Positions 1 to 7,147 are shown, counted from the stretch's first letter. The stretch: DNA of 31,520 bases from Candidatus Gastranaerophilales bacterium (GCA_944323095.1 CALURE010000002.1:1-31520); one strand, 5' to 3'. Translations and numbers: made by a program. Notes: a model not told the origin generated them from the sequence alone.

Positions 1-2
1 TT

Positions 3-1397
3 GCTTTTGATGATTATAAAGTCATTGATACCGTAATTATGGGGCATAAAAAGTTATACGATATTATGCAGGAACGTGATGCATTATATTCAAAGCCTGA
101 TTTTTCGGATGAAGACGGGATAAAAGTTGCGCATCTGGAAGAAGAATTTGCCGCTCTTGACGGCTGGCAGGCTGAAGCTATGGCAGCGTCTTTGTTATCT
201 GATTTGGGAATTCCGGATGAACTTCACTACGAACAGATGTCAGAGCTTGCAGGAAGCGAAAAAGTTCGTGTGCTTCTGGCACAGGCTCTATTTGGCAACC
301 CGGACATCCTCCTGCTTGACGAACCTACAAACCACCTTGATTTAAATACAATCTCGTGGCTTGAAGAATTTTTAATAAATTTTCAGAACCTTGTTATCGT
401 AGTTTCCCATGACCGAAAATTTCTTGACAATGTCTGCACGCACATGGCAGATATTGATTACAAAAATATTCAGCTATACACAGGCAACTACTCTTTCTGG
501 TCTGAAGCAAGCCAGCTAATCAAGAAACAGAAAGAAGAACAAAATAAGAAAACCGAAGAAAAAATGGAAGAACTAAAAGCCTTTATTGCACGATTCAGCG
601 CAAATGCCTCAAAAGCAAAACAGGCAACTTCAAGAAAAAATATGCTCGATAAGTTGTCCCTTGAAGAAATTAAACCCTCTTCAAGACAATACCCGAGAAT
701 TAGATTTACCTACAACAAAATCCCCGGCAAAGACGTTCTTCAGGTTAAAAATCTCAACAAAAGCGTTGACGGCGGGCTTTTAATCAAAAATTTAAACTTT
801 GAAATCAATCAGGGAGAAAAAGTTGCATTCATAGCCCGAGACCCGTTTATAATCTCAAATCTTTTTGATATTTTAGAGGATCGAGTAAAACCTGACAGCG
901 GAGAAGTTATCTGGGGGGTAACGGCAACGCATTCGTATTTCCCGAAAGATAACAACTTCTATTTTGAAAATAATCTGACAATAATGCAGTGGCTTGCACA
1001 GTATTCGCCTGATCAGCACGTGAACTTTTTACGCGGATATTTGGGCAGAATGCTGTTTTCGGGCGATGATGCGGATAAGAAGGTTAATGTTCTGTCAGGC
1101 GGCGAAAAAGTCCGCTGCCTGTTTGCTAAAATGATGATAGCTGAAGCTAATGTTATGATATTTGATGAACCTACAAACCACCTCGATTTGGAAGCTATTA
1201 CGGCTCTCAATAACGCAATGATAGATTTCCCCGGTACAATACTGTTTACATCACAGGATTATCAGCTAATTCAAACCGTTGCAGACAGAATAATCGAGAT
1301 TTCACCTAAAGGTTACATCAATATGCGCAACAAATACGATGAATACCTGAAAAATCCGGTTGTACTCAAAAAACGTAAGGAATTATACGGTGCATAG
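3..1397 (+). CDS. ABC-F family ATPase, YbiT/YkpA-like (5' end outside window)
   Basis: The frame is open from base 3, so the gene starts upstream and the ATG at 39 is internal. The missing part is the first Walker A. The order is: degenerate signature of NBD1 (SELAGSEK), Walker B and D-loop LLLDEPTNHLD near base 320, SHD switch near 407, a charged linker, then NBD2 with LSGGEKVR near 1090 and FDEPTNHLD near 1160. It aligns by memory with E. coli YbiT throughout (VIMGHK, FSANASK, LGRMLFS). ABC-F proteins are soluble ATPases that act on ribosomes. NBD2 has no GxxGxGK(S/T): the loop reads ARDPFIISN, and its switch histidine is Gln (SQD). Related Firmicute proteins, as I recall them, also have altered loops here, so this may be a subfamily trait rather than decay. 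Confidence 0.93.
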   Translation, partial: AFDDYKVIDTVIMGHKKLYDIMQERDALYSKPDFSDEDGIKVAHLEEEFAALDGWQAEAMAASLLSDLGIPDELHYEQMSELAGSEKVRVLLAQALFGNPDILLLDEPTNHLDLNTISWLEEFLINFQNLVIVVSHDRKFLDNVCTHMADIDYKNIQLYTGNYSFWSEASQLIKKQKEEQNKKTEEKMEELKAFIARFSANASKAKQATSRKNMLDKLSLEEIKPSSRQYPRIRFTYNKIPGKDVLQVKNLNKSVDGGLLIKNLNFEINQGEKVAFIARDPFIISNLFDILEDRVKPDSGEVIWGVTATHSYFPKDNNFYFENNLTIMQWLAQYSPDQHVNFLRGYLGRMLFSGDDADKKVNVLSGGEKVRCLFAKMMIAEANVMIFDEPTNHLDLEAITALNNAMIDFPGTILFTSQDYQLIQTVADRIIEISPKGYINMRNKYDEYLKNPVVLKKRKELYGA

Positions 1398-1446
1398 CCT
1401 GACATTACGGTGTAAAACACAATATCATAATTAAATTTTAATAATA

Positions 1447-1475
1447 TTTACAATATTTGACTTTTTTAATATAAT
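1447..1475 (+). promoter_or_regulatory. Sigma-70-type promoter for the small peptide RNA
   Basis: TTTACA at 1447-1452 and a perfect TATAAT at 1470-1475 are separated by 17 bp. The expected start is about 1482, some 73 nt before the small ORF. Nothing else on this strand lies downstream before the terminator at 1640-1687. Confidence 0.65.
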
Positions 1476-1481
1476 TTAATT

Positions 1482-1554
1482 AAGGGTAAGCTTTCCGCTC
1501 ACCTCCGCCGACACATTCAGTTAAGAGAAAACAGCGGAAAAGGAGGTGGTGAAA
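1482..1554 (+). promoter_or_regulatory. Structured leader with two mutually exclusive helices around the RBS
   Basis: TTTCCGCT (1492-1499) pairs perfectly with AGCGGAAA (1533-1540). CACCTCC (1500-1506) pairs perfectly with GGAGGTG (1542-1548), which is the Shine-Dalgarno of the ORF at 1555. The two helices cross, so they are either alternatives (ribosome site open or closed) or a pseudoknot. Translational control is inferred. Confidence 0.5.
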
Positions 1555-1629
1555 ATGATTTTCTGTATAACAGAAAAAGCGCTATGGCTCATCTTGTTAA
1601 TTACCATAGCACTTTTAGTCATTAGATAG
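1555..1629 (+). CDS. 24-residue hydrophobic peptide, candidate type I toxin
   Basis: The ORF has a very strong ribosome site (AAAGGAGGTGG, about 6 nt before ATG). The peptide starts MIFCITEKALWL, continues with a run of Leu, Ile, Thr and Ala, and ends VIR. It is one membrane-spanning stretch with a basic last residue. Size, composition, private promoter, structured leader and immediate terminator match the pattern of known type I toxins (Ibs, Fst, TxpA/BsrG kinds), though I recognise no specific family. A convergent antisense RNA is predicted across its 3' half. A leader peptide is unlikely because a terminator follows and no gene is read through. Membrane toxicity is inference. Confidence 0.55.
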   Translation: MIFCITEKALWLILLITIALLVIR

Positions 1630-1682
1630 GGAAGTTAAGAAAGACCTTAAAGAGATTCGACCTCTTTAGGTCTTTTCCCTAT
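1573..1682 (-). ncRNA. Predicted antisense antitoxin RNA of about 110 nt
   Basis: A minus-strand promoter (1716-1689) would start RNA near 1682, at the far edge of the toxin terminator hairpin. An intrinsic terminator is visible on the minus strand: AAAAG-T-GCTATGG (1616-1604) pairs with CCATAGC-G-CTTTT (1587-1575), followed by the T-run complementary to 1578-1574. The RNA would begin with the complement of the 1627-1681 hairpin and cover roughly the last two thirds of the toxin ORF. This is the convergent layout of type I antitoxins such as RatA or SR4. The RNA is predicted from its ends only. Confidence 0.45.
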
Positions 1683-1687
1683 ATTTT
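1627..1687 (+). terminator. Intrinsic terminator of the small peptide RNA
   Basis: AAGACC-TTAAAGAG (1641-1654) pairs with CTCTTTA-GGTCTT (1662-1674), with one bulged base and a 7-nt loop, followed by TTTTCCC. An outer pair, TAGGGAA (1627-1633) with TTCCCTA (1675-1681), extends the stem and includes the stop codon. Confidence 0.7.
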
Positions 1688-1688
1688 A

Positions 1689-1716
1689 ATTATAACATAT
1701 TTTGATATGATTTCAA
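1689..1716 (-). promoter_or_regulatory. Sigma-70-type promoter facing the toxin gene
   Basis: Read on the minus strand: TTGAAA (1716-1711), 16-bp spacer, perfect TATAAT (1694-1689). The start would fall near 1682. There is no minus-strand ORF downstream, which supports an antisense RNA. The -35 box lies in a small dyad (AAGTCC-TGT-GGACTT, 1715-1729). Confidence 0.6.
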
Positions 1717-1724
1717 GTCCTGTG

Positions 1725-1910
1725 GACTTATATCGCAGTTTACACCAGATATCCTAAAAAAATAGGCATAATGTCATTCCGAACTTGTTTCGGAATCTAT
1801 ATAGAGATGCTGCACTTCGTAAGGACAGACTAACTAAAAATTTTTTAGATCCTGAAATAAATTCAGGATGACGTTTTTACCAATTTATGATGTAAACTGC
1901 GATATAAGTC
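1725..1910. repeat. 186-bp element with perfect 20-bp terminal inverted repeats
   Basis: GACTTATATCGCAGTTTACA at 1725-1744 is exactly the reverse complement of 1891-1910. Inside are two units of the dispersed palindrome family (1776-1796 and 1849-1869) that face each other. No ORF and no clear target duplication are visible. It resembles a MITE or a composite palindromic element. Confidence 0.7.
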
Positions 1911-1921
1911 TCAGCCCATGA

Positions 1922-2134
1922 CTACTTGATTTCGTTTATATCAATTTTATATCCCAATACATTAAGCATCATCTCGGCTTCTTTAAAAGCAATGCCGTCT
2001 CTATTCAGCTTTGCACTTAAATTATTTCCATTATATTTATCTGTTCCACTTTTTTCATTAAGCAGTTGCGCAAATTCTTTTATTTGCATTTTCTGTAAAA
2101 CAAGTATAGATTTTATTTTGCTGCATATATTCAT
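1922..2134 (-). CDS. Small HTH (Xre/Cro-like) DNA-binding protein
   Basis: 70 residues. The central part (IKEFAQLLNEKSG, then GNNLSAKLNRDGI, then AEMMLNVLGYKI) follows the helix-turn-helix pattern of short phage and clostridial Xre-type regulators, with the recognition helix at about residues 37-46. The start is uncertain: neither the ATG at 2134 nor the internal Met16 has a Shine-Dalgarno. A TATAAT on the minus strand (2146-2141) lies so close to the first ATG that a leaderless message is possible. It is divergent from the 65-residue ORF at 2255, whose promoter lies between them, so control of that neighbour or of itself is a reasonable guess. Confidence 0.7.
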   Translation of the reverse strand: MNICSKIKSILVLQKMQIKEFAQLLNEKSGTDKYNGNNLSAKLNRDGIAFKEAEMMLNVLGYKIDINEIK

Positions 2135-2152
2135 AATATTATTATATAAAAT

Positions 2153-2181
2153 TTGACAAAAATAATATACTAATATATAAT
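2153..2181 (+). promoter_or_regulatory. Perfect consensus sigma-70 promoter
   Basis: TTGACA (2153-2158), 17-bp spacer, TATAAT (2176-2181): full consensus in both boxes with optimal spacing. It drives the ORF at 2255 after a leader of about 67 nt. Consensus promoters this strong usually need a repressor, and an HTH gene lies beside it. Confidence 0.75.
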
Positions 2182-2254
2182 AATAGATATTAATAACGAT
2201 TATAATATATTTATAGCATTTTTATTGTAATAAACTTTACAAAAGGAGGAAAAC

Positions 2255-2452
2255 ATGAACTATCTAAAGCTTCCTGACAAAGCCAAATTAAGAATTATTG
2301 AAAGGAAAGTTTATGAAACATACAATATTATAAAAGTTGTCGCTGATGCACTTGAATTCAGAGAATATGAACAAATTGAGCACTACTCTGATTGTATGGG
2401 GTTTCTAAGAAAAGCTCAGCAAAGTTTGAATTATATCGGCAAATTTTTTTAA
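2255..2452 (+). CDS. Hypothetical 65-residue protein next to HTH regulator
   Basis: AAAGGAGG stands 6 nt before the ATG and a perfect consensus promoter lies upstream, so I consider it a real gene. The protein is polar and helical (KAKLRIIERKVYETYNIIK, then ALEFREYEQIEHYSDCMGFL) with no signal peptide or membrane segment. I do not recognise the family. The divergent HTH gene suggests a regulated accessory pair (phage remnant or toxin-antitoxin-like), but nothing in the sequence proves this. It ends one base before the stop of the convergent gene at 2454. Confidence 0.65.
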   Translation: MNYLKLPDKAKLRIIERKVYETYNIIKVVADALEFREYEQIEHYSDCMGFLRKAQQSLNYIGKFF

Positions 2453-2453
2453 A

Positions 2454-2699
2454 CTAAGACTTTTTATACAAAAATTTTCTTAAACCTTCTGCAATACCTA
2501 TATGCAAAAATGTTGATACCGCCGCAAGCCATGCCGAGTATTTGTGAACTTTCATTTTATTGGAAAATTTTACGCTTTTTAATCCTGTGACACCGCAGAC
2601 CGTTCCAAAAGCAGCTGCTGCATAACCTGTGCCTGATACAAGATTTTTATGAACTTTCCACCTGTTGTCATTTTTCTGAAACGAAACTTGCGTAACCAT
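2454..2699 (-). CDS. Small membrane protein, lineage-specific
   Basis: 81 residues with two hydrophobic stretches (about 23-41 and 54-70) separated by a basic loop (KSVKFSNKMKVHK), so probably two membrane spans. The N-terminus MVTQVSFQKND carries a short VSFQ motif resembling motifs in other unknown proteins of this window. Its ATG overlaps the stop of the upstream secreted-protein gene (TAATG at 2701-2697), so the two are probably translated together. Function unknown. Confidence 0.65.
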   Translation of the reverse strand: MVTQVSFQKNDNRWKVHKNLVSGTGYAAAAFGTVCGVTGLKSVKFSNKMKVHKYSAWLAAVSTFLHIGIAEGLRKFLYKKS

Positions 2700-3325
2700 T
2701 ATTTTTGTTTCCTGAAATTATTTTTTACATAAATTGTATATTTGTCCTGCCCGAAGTGTGAAAATGTAATTTTTCCGATAGATGATGCTTTGAAAAGACC
2801 TGCAACAGGAGAATATTTGACACTTTGCGGCTTAAATGAATATTTATAAAAATATTTGTCAGTATCATTTAATAGAAGAAAATCTTTTTTTTCAAACGCG
2901 GGTTTTCTGACAGTTATTTTGTTATCAATAAAATGAGAAATTAATAAAATTTCAGCGTCAGGAAAAATTTCTTTAACCTGCCCTTCTGTCAGCTCTTTTT
3001 CTTCAAAGATTTTTCCGTTATAAACAAGTTCAAAAAACTTTAAGTCTGCGTTATGACAGGAAATCAGCCTGCCGTTATACAAAAATTCGTAATCCGAGCC
3101 AAGCATAACTTCGTTGTTGTTATAAGAATAAATAGAGTAATTACCTGTGCCTGCAGAAGTTTTTTTAGAAAGCGAAATTTTTCCATCCGCCGGAGCACCG
3201 GTAGCGAATGTCTTATTTTCTGGAGAATACAAAAGCTGTGTAGAATTTAACACAGGTTTAATATTTCCTGCAAATACCGGAGAACATACCATTAAAAGAG
3301 ACAATATTAAGATAATTTTTTTCAT
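2699..3325 (-). CDS. Exported protein of unknown function
   Basis: I take the ATG at 3325 rather than the GTG at 3331, because AAAGGG lies about 5 nt before the ATG. The product (about 208 residues) opens with a typical signal peptide (MKKIILILSLLMVC, cut after SPVFA), then a mixed beta-rich sequence with no cysteine-type lipobox. It is likely periplasmic or surface exposed. Family not recognised. It forms a translationally coupled pair with the small membrane protein downstream. Confidence 0.75.
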   Translation of the reverse strand: MKKIILILSLLMVCSPVFAGNIKPVLNSTQLLYSPENKTFATGAPADGKISLSKKTSAGTGNYSIYSYNNNEVMLGSDYEFLYNGRLISCHNADLKFFELVYNGKIFEEKELTEGQVKEIFPDAEILLISHFIDNKITVRKPAFEKKDFLLLNDTDKYFYKYSFKPQSVKYSPVAGLFKASSIGKITFSHFGQDKYTIYVKNNFRKQK

Positions 3326-3384
3326 AAACACCCTTTCATATTTTTTTATAATTTTAACATAAAAAATATGAAAATTTATAGTTC

Positions 3385-3416
3385 AACCGGAGGGACTTTT
3401 ATCCCACCCTACGGTT
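3385..3416 (-). terminator. Weak hairpin downstream of aroC
   Basis: AACCG (3385-3389) pairs with CGGTT (3412-3416), with further GGG/CCC pairing inside. It follows the aroC stop directly but lacks a T-run, so termination is only possible. Confidence 0.3.
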
Positions 3417-3418
3417 AT

Positions 3419-4483
3419 TTAAATATTTGTAATTCTTTTACTTATTTCTTCCAGTGAATCTCCGCCGAATTTCAAGAAAAATTCATCGACTAGAACGCAG
3501 GCAATTCTGTTTTCAGCGACAACCGAACATGCTTCAACGGCACATGTGTCGGATCGTTCAAAATGAGCTTCGCATTCGGTCATATTTTCCATATCAACAG
3601 TATTCAAAGGTTTTCTGAGTGTCGGAATAGGTTTCATAACTGCTGTCACAACAATAGGCTCACCATTTGTCATTCCGCCTTCTATTCCGCCTGCATTATT
3701 GGTTTTTCTAACTATTTTTCCATTCTCTAGATACATTTGGTCATGAAATTCACTTCCAAACATCTTATAAGCATGGTGATTTCCGATAGACACAGATTTG
3801 ACTGCAGGAATACTCATCACAGCCTGAGCAATTTTACCATCAAGCATTCTGTCCCAATGAACATAAGAGCCAAGCCCCACGGGCAGATTTTCAAAAACAA
3901 CTTCAAATTTTCCGCCTAAAGTATCGCCTGCATCTTTTGCTTTATCAATTTCAGAGCGGAATTCTTCTTCTGTTTTGCCCTGACCTATTTGTATAATTCT
4001 TGAGGTGCATCTGATATCAAACTGAGCAAGAATTTGTTTTGCAACAGCTCCGACAGCGACTTCTATTGCGGTTTTTCTGGCGCTTGAGCGTTCCAGAATA
4101 TTTCTCAAATCAGTTTGATTATATTTCACGCTCCCTGCAAAATCCGCATGCCCCGGGCGGTATTTAGTGAACGACTTTTCAGAAGTGAAATCATCAGGAC
4201 TTGTGCTCATAATCTTTTTCCAGTTTTCAAAATCCCTGTTTTGAATGACTAGAGTAACAGGCGACCCCAGAGTTTTTCCAAAACGCACACCCGATGTAAT
4301 TTCAACTGTATCGGTTTCGATTTTCATTCTTCCGCCGCGGCCGTAGCCTCCCTGACGGCGCTTTAATTCATTATTGATAAAATCGGGGTTTATTTCAAAC
4401 CCCGCAGGTATTCCCTCTATTATTGCGGTTAAGCATTTTCCATGGCTTTCTCCCGCCGTTAAAAATCTGAATTTATCGAGCAT
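3419..4483 (-). CDS. aroC: Chorismate synthase
   Basis: Catalyses EPSP to chorismate, the last step of the shikimate pathway, with reduced FMN. The 354-residue length is standard. Family motifs are present in order: GESHGKCL near the N-terminus, QGGYGRGGRMKIE, SGVRFGKTLGSPV, RPGHADFAG, ERSSARKTA, then GGIEGGMTNGEP and the C-terminal acidic GGDS. Nothing is missing. aroB and aroK lie together at 22.4-24.0 kb, so the pathway genes are scattered. It follows the exported protein gene at 4493 by 9 bp and is probably cotranscribed with it. Confidence 0.98.
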   Translation of the reverse strand: MLDKFRFLTAGESHGKCLTAIIEGIPAGFEINPDFINNELKRRQGGYGRGGRMKIETDTVEITSGVRFGKTLGSPVTLVIQNRDFENWKKIMSTSPDDFTSEKSFTKYRPGHADFAGSVKYNQTDLRNILERSSARKTAIEVAVGAVAKQILAQFDIRCTSRIIQIGQGKTEEEFRSEIDKAKDAGDTLGGKFEVVFENLPVGLGSYVHWDRMLDGKIAQAVMSIPAVKSVSIGNHHAYKMFGSEFHDQMYLENGKIVRKTNNAGGIEGGMTNGEPIVVTAVMKPIPTLRKPLNTVDMENMTECEAHFERSDTCAVEACSVVAENRIACVLVDEFFLKFGGDSLEEISKRITNI

Positions 4484-4492
4484 AATCCTCTT

Positions 4493-4975
4493 TTATTTTT
4501 TATTTGCATATTTAAGGAAAATTTGTTCCTTTGTCTGCATTAATTCTTCTGTTATCTGCCATTTTCCGTTAATCTTTTTAACTATCATATAAGTTTTAAG
4601 CTTATAAGTTTCACCTTTTGGCTGCCTTAGAGAACTAACCTTATATGCGCCGTTGCCGAGCGATGCTACAGAGATGTTTGAATAAGTATTTTTATACCCT
4701 CTCATTTTTGCGCCGGCCTGACCGATTTTCATCTGTTTGATATAAGTTGCCGTATTTGTGTCAACATTAACAAGCCCGCCGTCAGGCTTTACAACCTGTC
4801 TGATAATTTTAGCATTCGGGGAATACATAGTAGTAATTACGGGGTTATAAGAATTTGCAGCGGTTACATAGCTGTTAAAAAATTTCAAAGCTTCCTGTGC
4901 ATCATCTGCCAATGCCTGCAGACCTGCTGATAAAAACATTGCAAATACAGCTATTATTGATAATATTTTTTTCAT
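4493..4975 (-). CDS. Exported small protein, possibly NTF2/SnoaL-like fold
   Basis: 160 residues with a clear signal peptide (MKKILSIIAVFAMFLSAG, cut after QALA). The mature part has an N-terminal helix (AQEALKFFNSYVTAAN) followed by alternating strands ending in VKKINGKWQITEE, which is the order seen in NTF2-like domains; this fold call is a guess. A clean AAGGAG precedes the ATG. Likely periplasmic. It lies directly upstream of aroC on the same strand, perhaps sharing its promoter. Confidence 0.75.
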   Translation of the reverse strand: MKKILSIIAVFAMFLSAGLQALADDAQEALKFFNSYVTAANSYNPVITTMYSPNAKIIRQVVKPDGGLVNVDTNTATYIKQMKIGQAGAKMRGYKNTYSNISVASLGNGAYKVSSLRQPKGETYKLKTYMIVKKINGKWQITEELMQTKEQIFLKYANKK

Positions 4976-5030
4976 TTTTTTCTCCTTCTACGTTTATACA
5001 ACGACAAAAGTTAATTATTTGTTCATTTTA

Positions 5031-5058
5031 ATTATATCATATAAATGCTGAATGTCAT
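5031..5058 (-). promoter_or_regulatory. Promoter for the 4493-4975 / aroC unit
   Basis: Minus strand: ATGACA (5058-5053), 16-bp spacer, TATAAT (5036-5031), about 55 nt before the start codon at 4975. Confidence 0.5.
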
Positions 5059-5086
5059 TAAACTAAATATGTAGTAAAATCAGAAT

Positions 5087-5953
5087 ATGAATATTACTCA
5101 GGAACTTTCTGAATATCTGGAATTTCTGGAAATAGAAAAAGGTCTTGCCGAAAATACTCTTGAAGCTTACAGACGTGATTTGAGCGGATTTTTCGACTTT
5201 TGCGGGGAGACAGGCATTGATAAAATTCAAAGAAGCCAGATTAATTCATATATAAGAAATTTGCATGAAAATCATTTTTCTCCTACAAGTATTATGCGAA
5301 AAATTGCATCTCTGCGGGGATTTTTTAAATGGGCCTGCATAAATAACATTACAAAAACAAACCCTGCATTGACTCTTGAACAGCCGAAAGTTCCGCAAAA
5401 ACTCCCGAAAGTAATGACAATTGAAGAAGTTAACAGCCTGCTAAACCAGAATTTGTCTAAACTTCAAAGAGTTATCGTGGAACTTCTTTACGGATGCGGC
5501 CTGAGGGTATCGGAACTGGTTAATCTTAAAATAAATGATTATGACCTCAACAGCAAATATCTTGAATGCACAGGCAAAGGCTCAAAAGACAGGATTGTAC
5601 CTCTTGGCAAAAAAGCAATTAAAGCTATAAAAGATTTTTTACCCGAACGTGATTACAATATGCAAAAATATAATATACGCTCAAAATTTCTTTTGATTAA
5701 TGAGCACGGCAAGCATGTTACCCGTCAGGAAGTTTATACATTTATCCACGATCAGGGCAAACGGCTTCACAAATCCATATCGCCTCATACTTTAAGACAT
5801 ACATTTGCCACGCATTTGTTAGAAAATGGTGCTGATTTAAGAGTTGTACAGGAGCTTTTGGGGCACAGTAATGTTTCAACAACCCAGCTTTACACACACA
5901 TTAGTAAAAAACGGCTTAAAGAAGTTTATTTCGCAATAAATCAGGGAGTTTAG
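5087..5953 (+). CDS. Tyrosine recombinase, XerD-like
   Basis: 288 residues, close to the XerC/XerD length. The N-terminal core-binding domain (to about 100) contains LAENTLEAYRRDL, closest by eye to E. coli XerD. The catalytic domain has all expected residues: Arg140 (LRVSEL), Lys164 (GKGSKDR), His234 and Arg237 (HTLRH), His260 (LGHS) and nucleophile Tyr269 (LYTH). Xer proteins resolve chromosome dimers at dif; no dif site is apparent here. A second Xer gene lies convergently at 7855. I would not fix the C versus D label without a tree, so I leave the symbol empty. Confidence 0.92.
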   Translation: MNITQELSEYLEFLEIEKGLAENTLEAYRRDLSGFFDFCGETGIDKIQRSQINSYIRNLHENHFSPTSIMRKIASLRGFFKWACINNITKTNPALTLEQPKVPQKLPKVMTIEEVNSLLNQNLSKLQRVIVELLYGCGLRVSELVNLKINDYDLNSKYLECTGKGSKDRIVPLGKKAIKAIKDFLPERDYNMQKYNIRSKFLLINEHGKHVTRQEVYTFIHDQGKRLHKSISPHTLRHTFATHLLENGADLRVVQELLGHSNVSTTQLYTHISKKRLKEVYFAINQGV

Positions 5954-5960
5954 CGCAGGG

Positions 5961-6053
5961 AAATAACTTTATACTGTCATGCTGAACTTGTTTCAGCATC
6001 TTATAGTAATTAGACCCTGAAACGAGTTCAGGGTGACAGTTTAGATGTTATTT
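5961..6053. repeat. Composite palindromic repeat
   Basis: Two units of the dispersed family face each other: ATGCTGAA/TTCAGCAT (5979-5999) and ACCCTGAA/TTCAGGGT (6014-6034). They are enclosed by ACTGTCA/TGACAGT (5973/6040) and AAATAAC/GTTATTT (5961/6053), which makes a nested inverted structure in the spacer after the Xer gene. Confidence 0.7.
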
Positions 6054-6144
6054 AATGTAAACTTGTATATAAATTCCATAAATTTACCTTTTATTAAATC
6101 CATATATCGGTAGAATGAATATAGTTAATAAAAGGGTGGTTGTG

Positions 6145-7131
6145 TTAACAGTTATCCTGTCCTGCAGGTCTGGTCATCTCGCCCCGCCGCGGAGAGCCGG
6201 AAGAAAATCTGTCAGCCAGAAATGTTGAAATAAGAGGAATTGCTCCGTAATAAATTCCGCCGAGAATCATTGCAGGTTTCACAACTTTTATTCCTTCAAT
6301 ATATTTTGGAAGTTTCGGAGAATTTTTGTTTGCCTGTGAAAATTTTCTGATAAATTTTTCTGTCGGTTTATTTAACATTTTGCTCAAAAGATAGCTTCCT
6401 GCAATACAAAAACCTGTTGATAATGCCGCATTATACATCAATGGTTTTTTTCTGTTTTCTTCAATTTTTCTGCTTTTTGAAGTTTGTAAAATAAAAGTTC
6501 CGGTTGCAAATATATCGGTTAAAGTCATCATATGATGCTCAAAATTTGTATTATGTAATTTTTCTGACATGTTCTGAACAAATTTTGTATCCATTGAGCT
6601 GCCTATACCCTTTGACAACTTTGAAATCCCGTTATTATACAAGCCGGTAAATGAAATATTTCTGTTTTGTTCTTTTTTGTTAAAACACTTTGACATTATT
6701 TCAGGAATAAGTGCACAGGTCAGAAGAGATTTCGGCGCGGCAAGTAAAAAACCCAGTCCGAGTTTGAAAAGCTGGGATGCAAATGAATAACGTCTGGATT
6801 TTGCAAGACTTTTTTCTCCATGTTTTAAAATTTTAATTGTTTCCTGCTTTAAAAATTTGTCCGGTTTTTTTTCAATATTATCAAGAGCTTTGCAAAACGG
6901 CAGAGATATCCCGAGTACTGCCAGATAATTTATTGCGCCGGATGCAAAAGATTTTGCACAGGCATACTTTTTATTTTCCATATCAGTGTTCGGGGTTAAA
7001 AGAATTAAAGGGGAGCGCAAAGCGGTTGAAAGCACAAAAGAAGCAGTCGCACCGAACAAAAGGCTGTTGTTCGCCGCAAATTCCAATCCTTTTTTTAAAA
7101 TTCTGCTTGTATATATCGACTGTACTTTCAT
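6145..7131 (-). CDS. Lineage-specific multi-span membrane protein
   Basis: 328 residues with about six hydrophobic stretches (for example SLLFGATASFVLSTAL, INYLAVLGISLPF, LFKLGLGFLLAAP, AALSTGFCIAGSYLL and the C-terminal AMILGGIYYGAIPLI) and basic loops. An internal NRNISFTG resembles the short motif of other unknown proteins here. I recognise no characterised family. The last 18 or so residues (SGSPRRGEMTRPAGQDN) are encoded by a markedly GC-rich stretch at 6145-6202, unlike the rest of the gene, and may come from a repeat that moved the stop codon. Its start is only 16 bp from that of the divergent PnuC-like gene. Confidence 0.75.
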   Translation of the reverse strand: MKVQSIYTSRILKKGLEFAANNSLLFGATASFVLSTALRSPLILLTPNTDMENKKYACAKSFASGAINYLAVLGISLPFCKALDNIEKKPDKFLKQETIKILKHGEKSLAKSRRYSFASQLFKLGLGFLLAAPKSLLTCALIPEIMSKCFNKKEQNRNISFTGLYNNGISKLSKGIGSSMDTKFVQNMSEKLHNTNFEHHMMTLTDIFATGTFILQTSKSRKIEENRKKPLMYNAALSTGFCIAGSYLLSKMLNKPTEKFIRKFSQANKNSPKLPKYIEGIKVVKPAMILGGIYYGAIPLISTFLADRFSSGSPRRGEMTRPAGQDNC

Positions 7132-7147
7132 TTAAATTCATTATACA

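Noticed and set aside
1482..1690. Leader-peptide attenuator or riboswitch for a downstream gene
   Set aside because: A terminator follows the ORF at once and there is no downstream gene on this strand for over 550 bp.
1725..1910. CRISPR array or insertion sequence
   Set aside because: The repeats are inverted rather than regularly spaced direct repeats, and no transposase is present.
1926..2156. 76-codon plus-strand hydrophobic ORF
   Set aside because: It is the complement of the HTH gene, and the hydrophobicity mirrors charged codons of the other strand.
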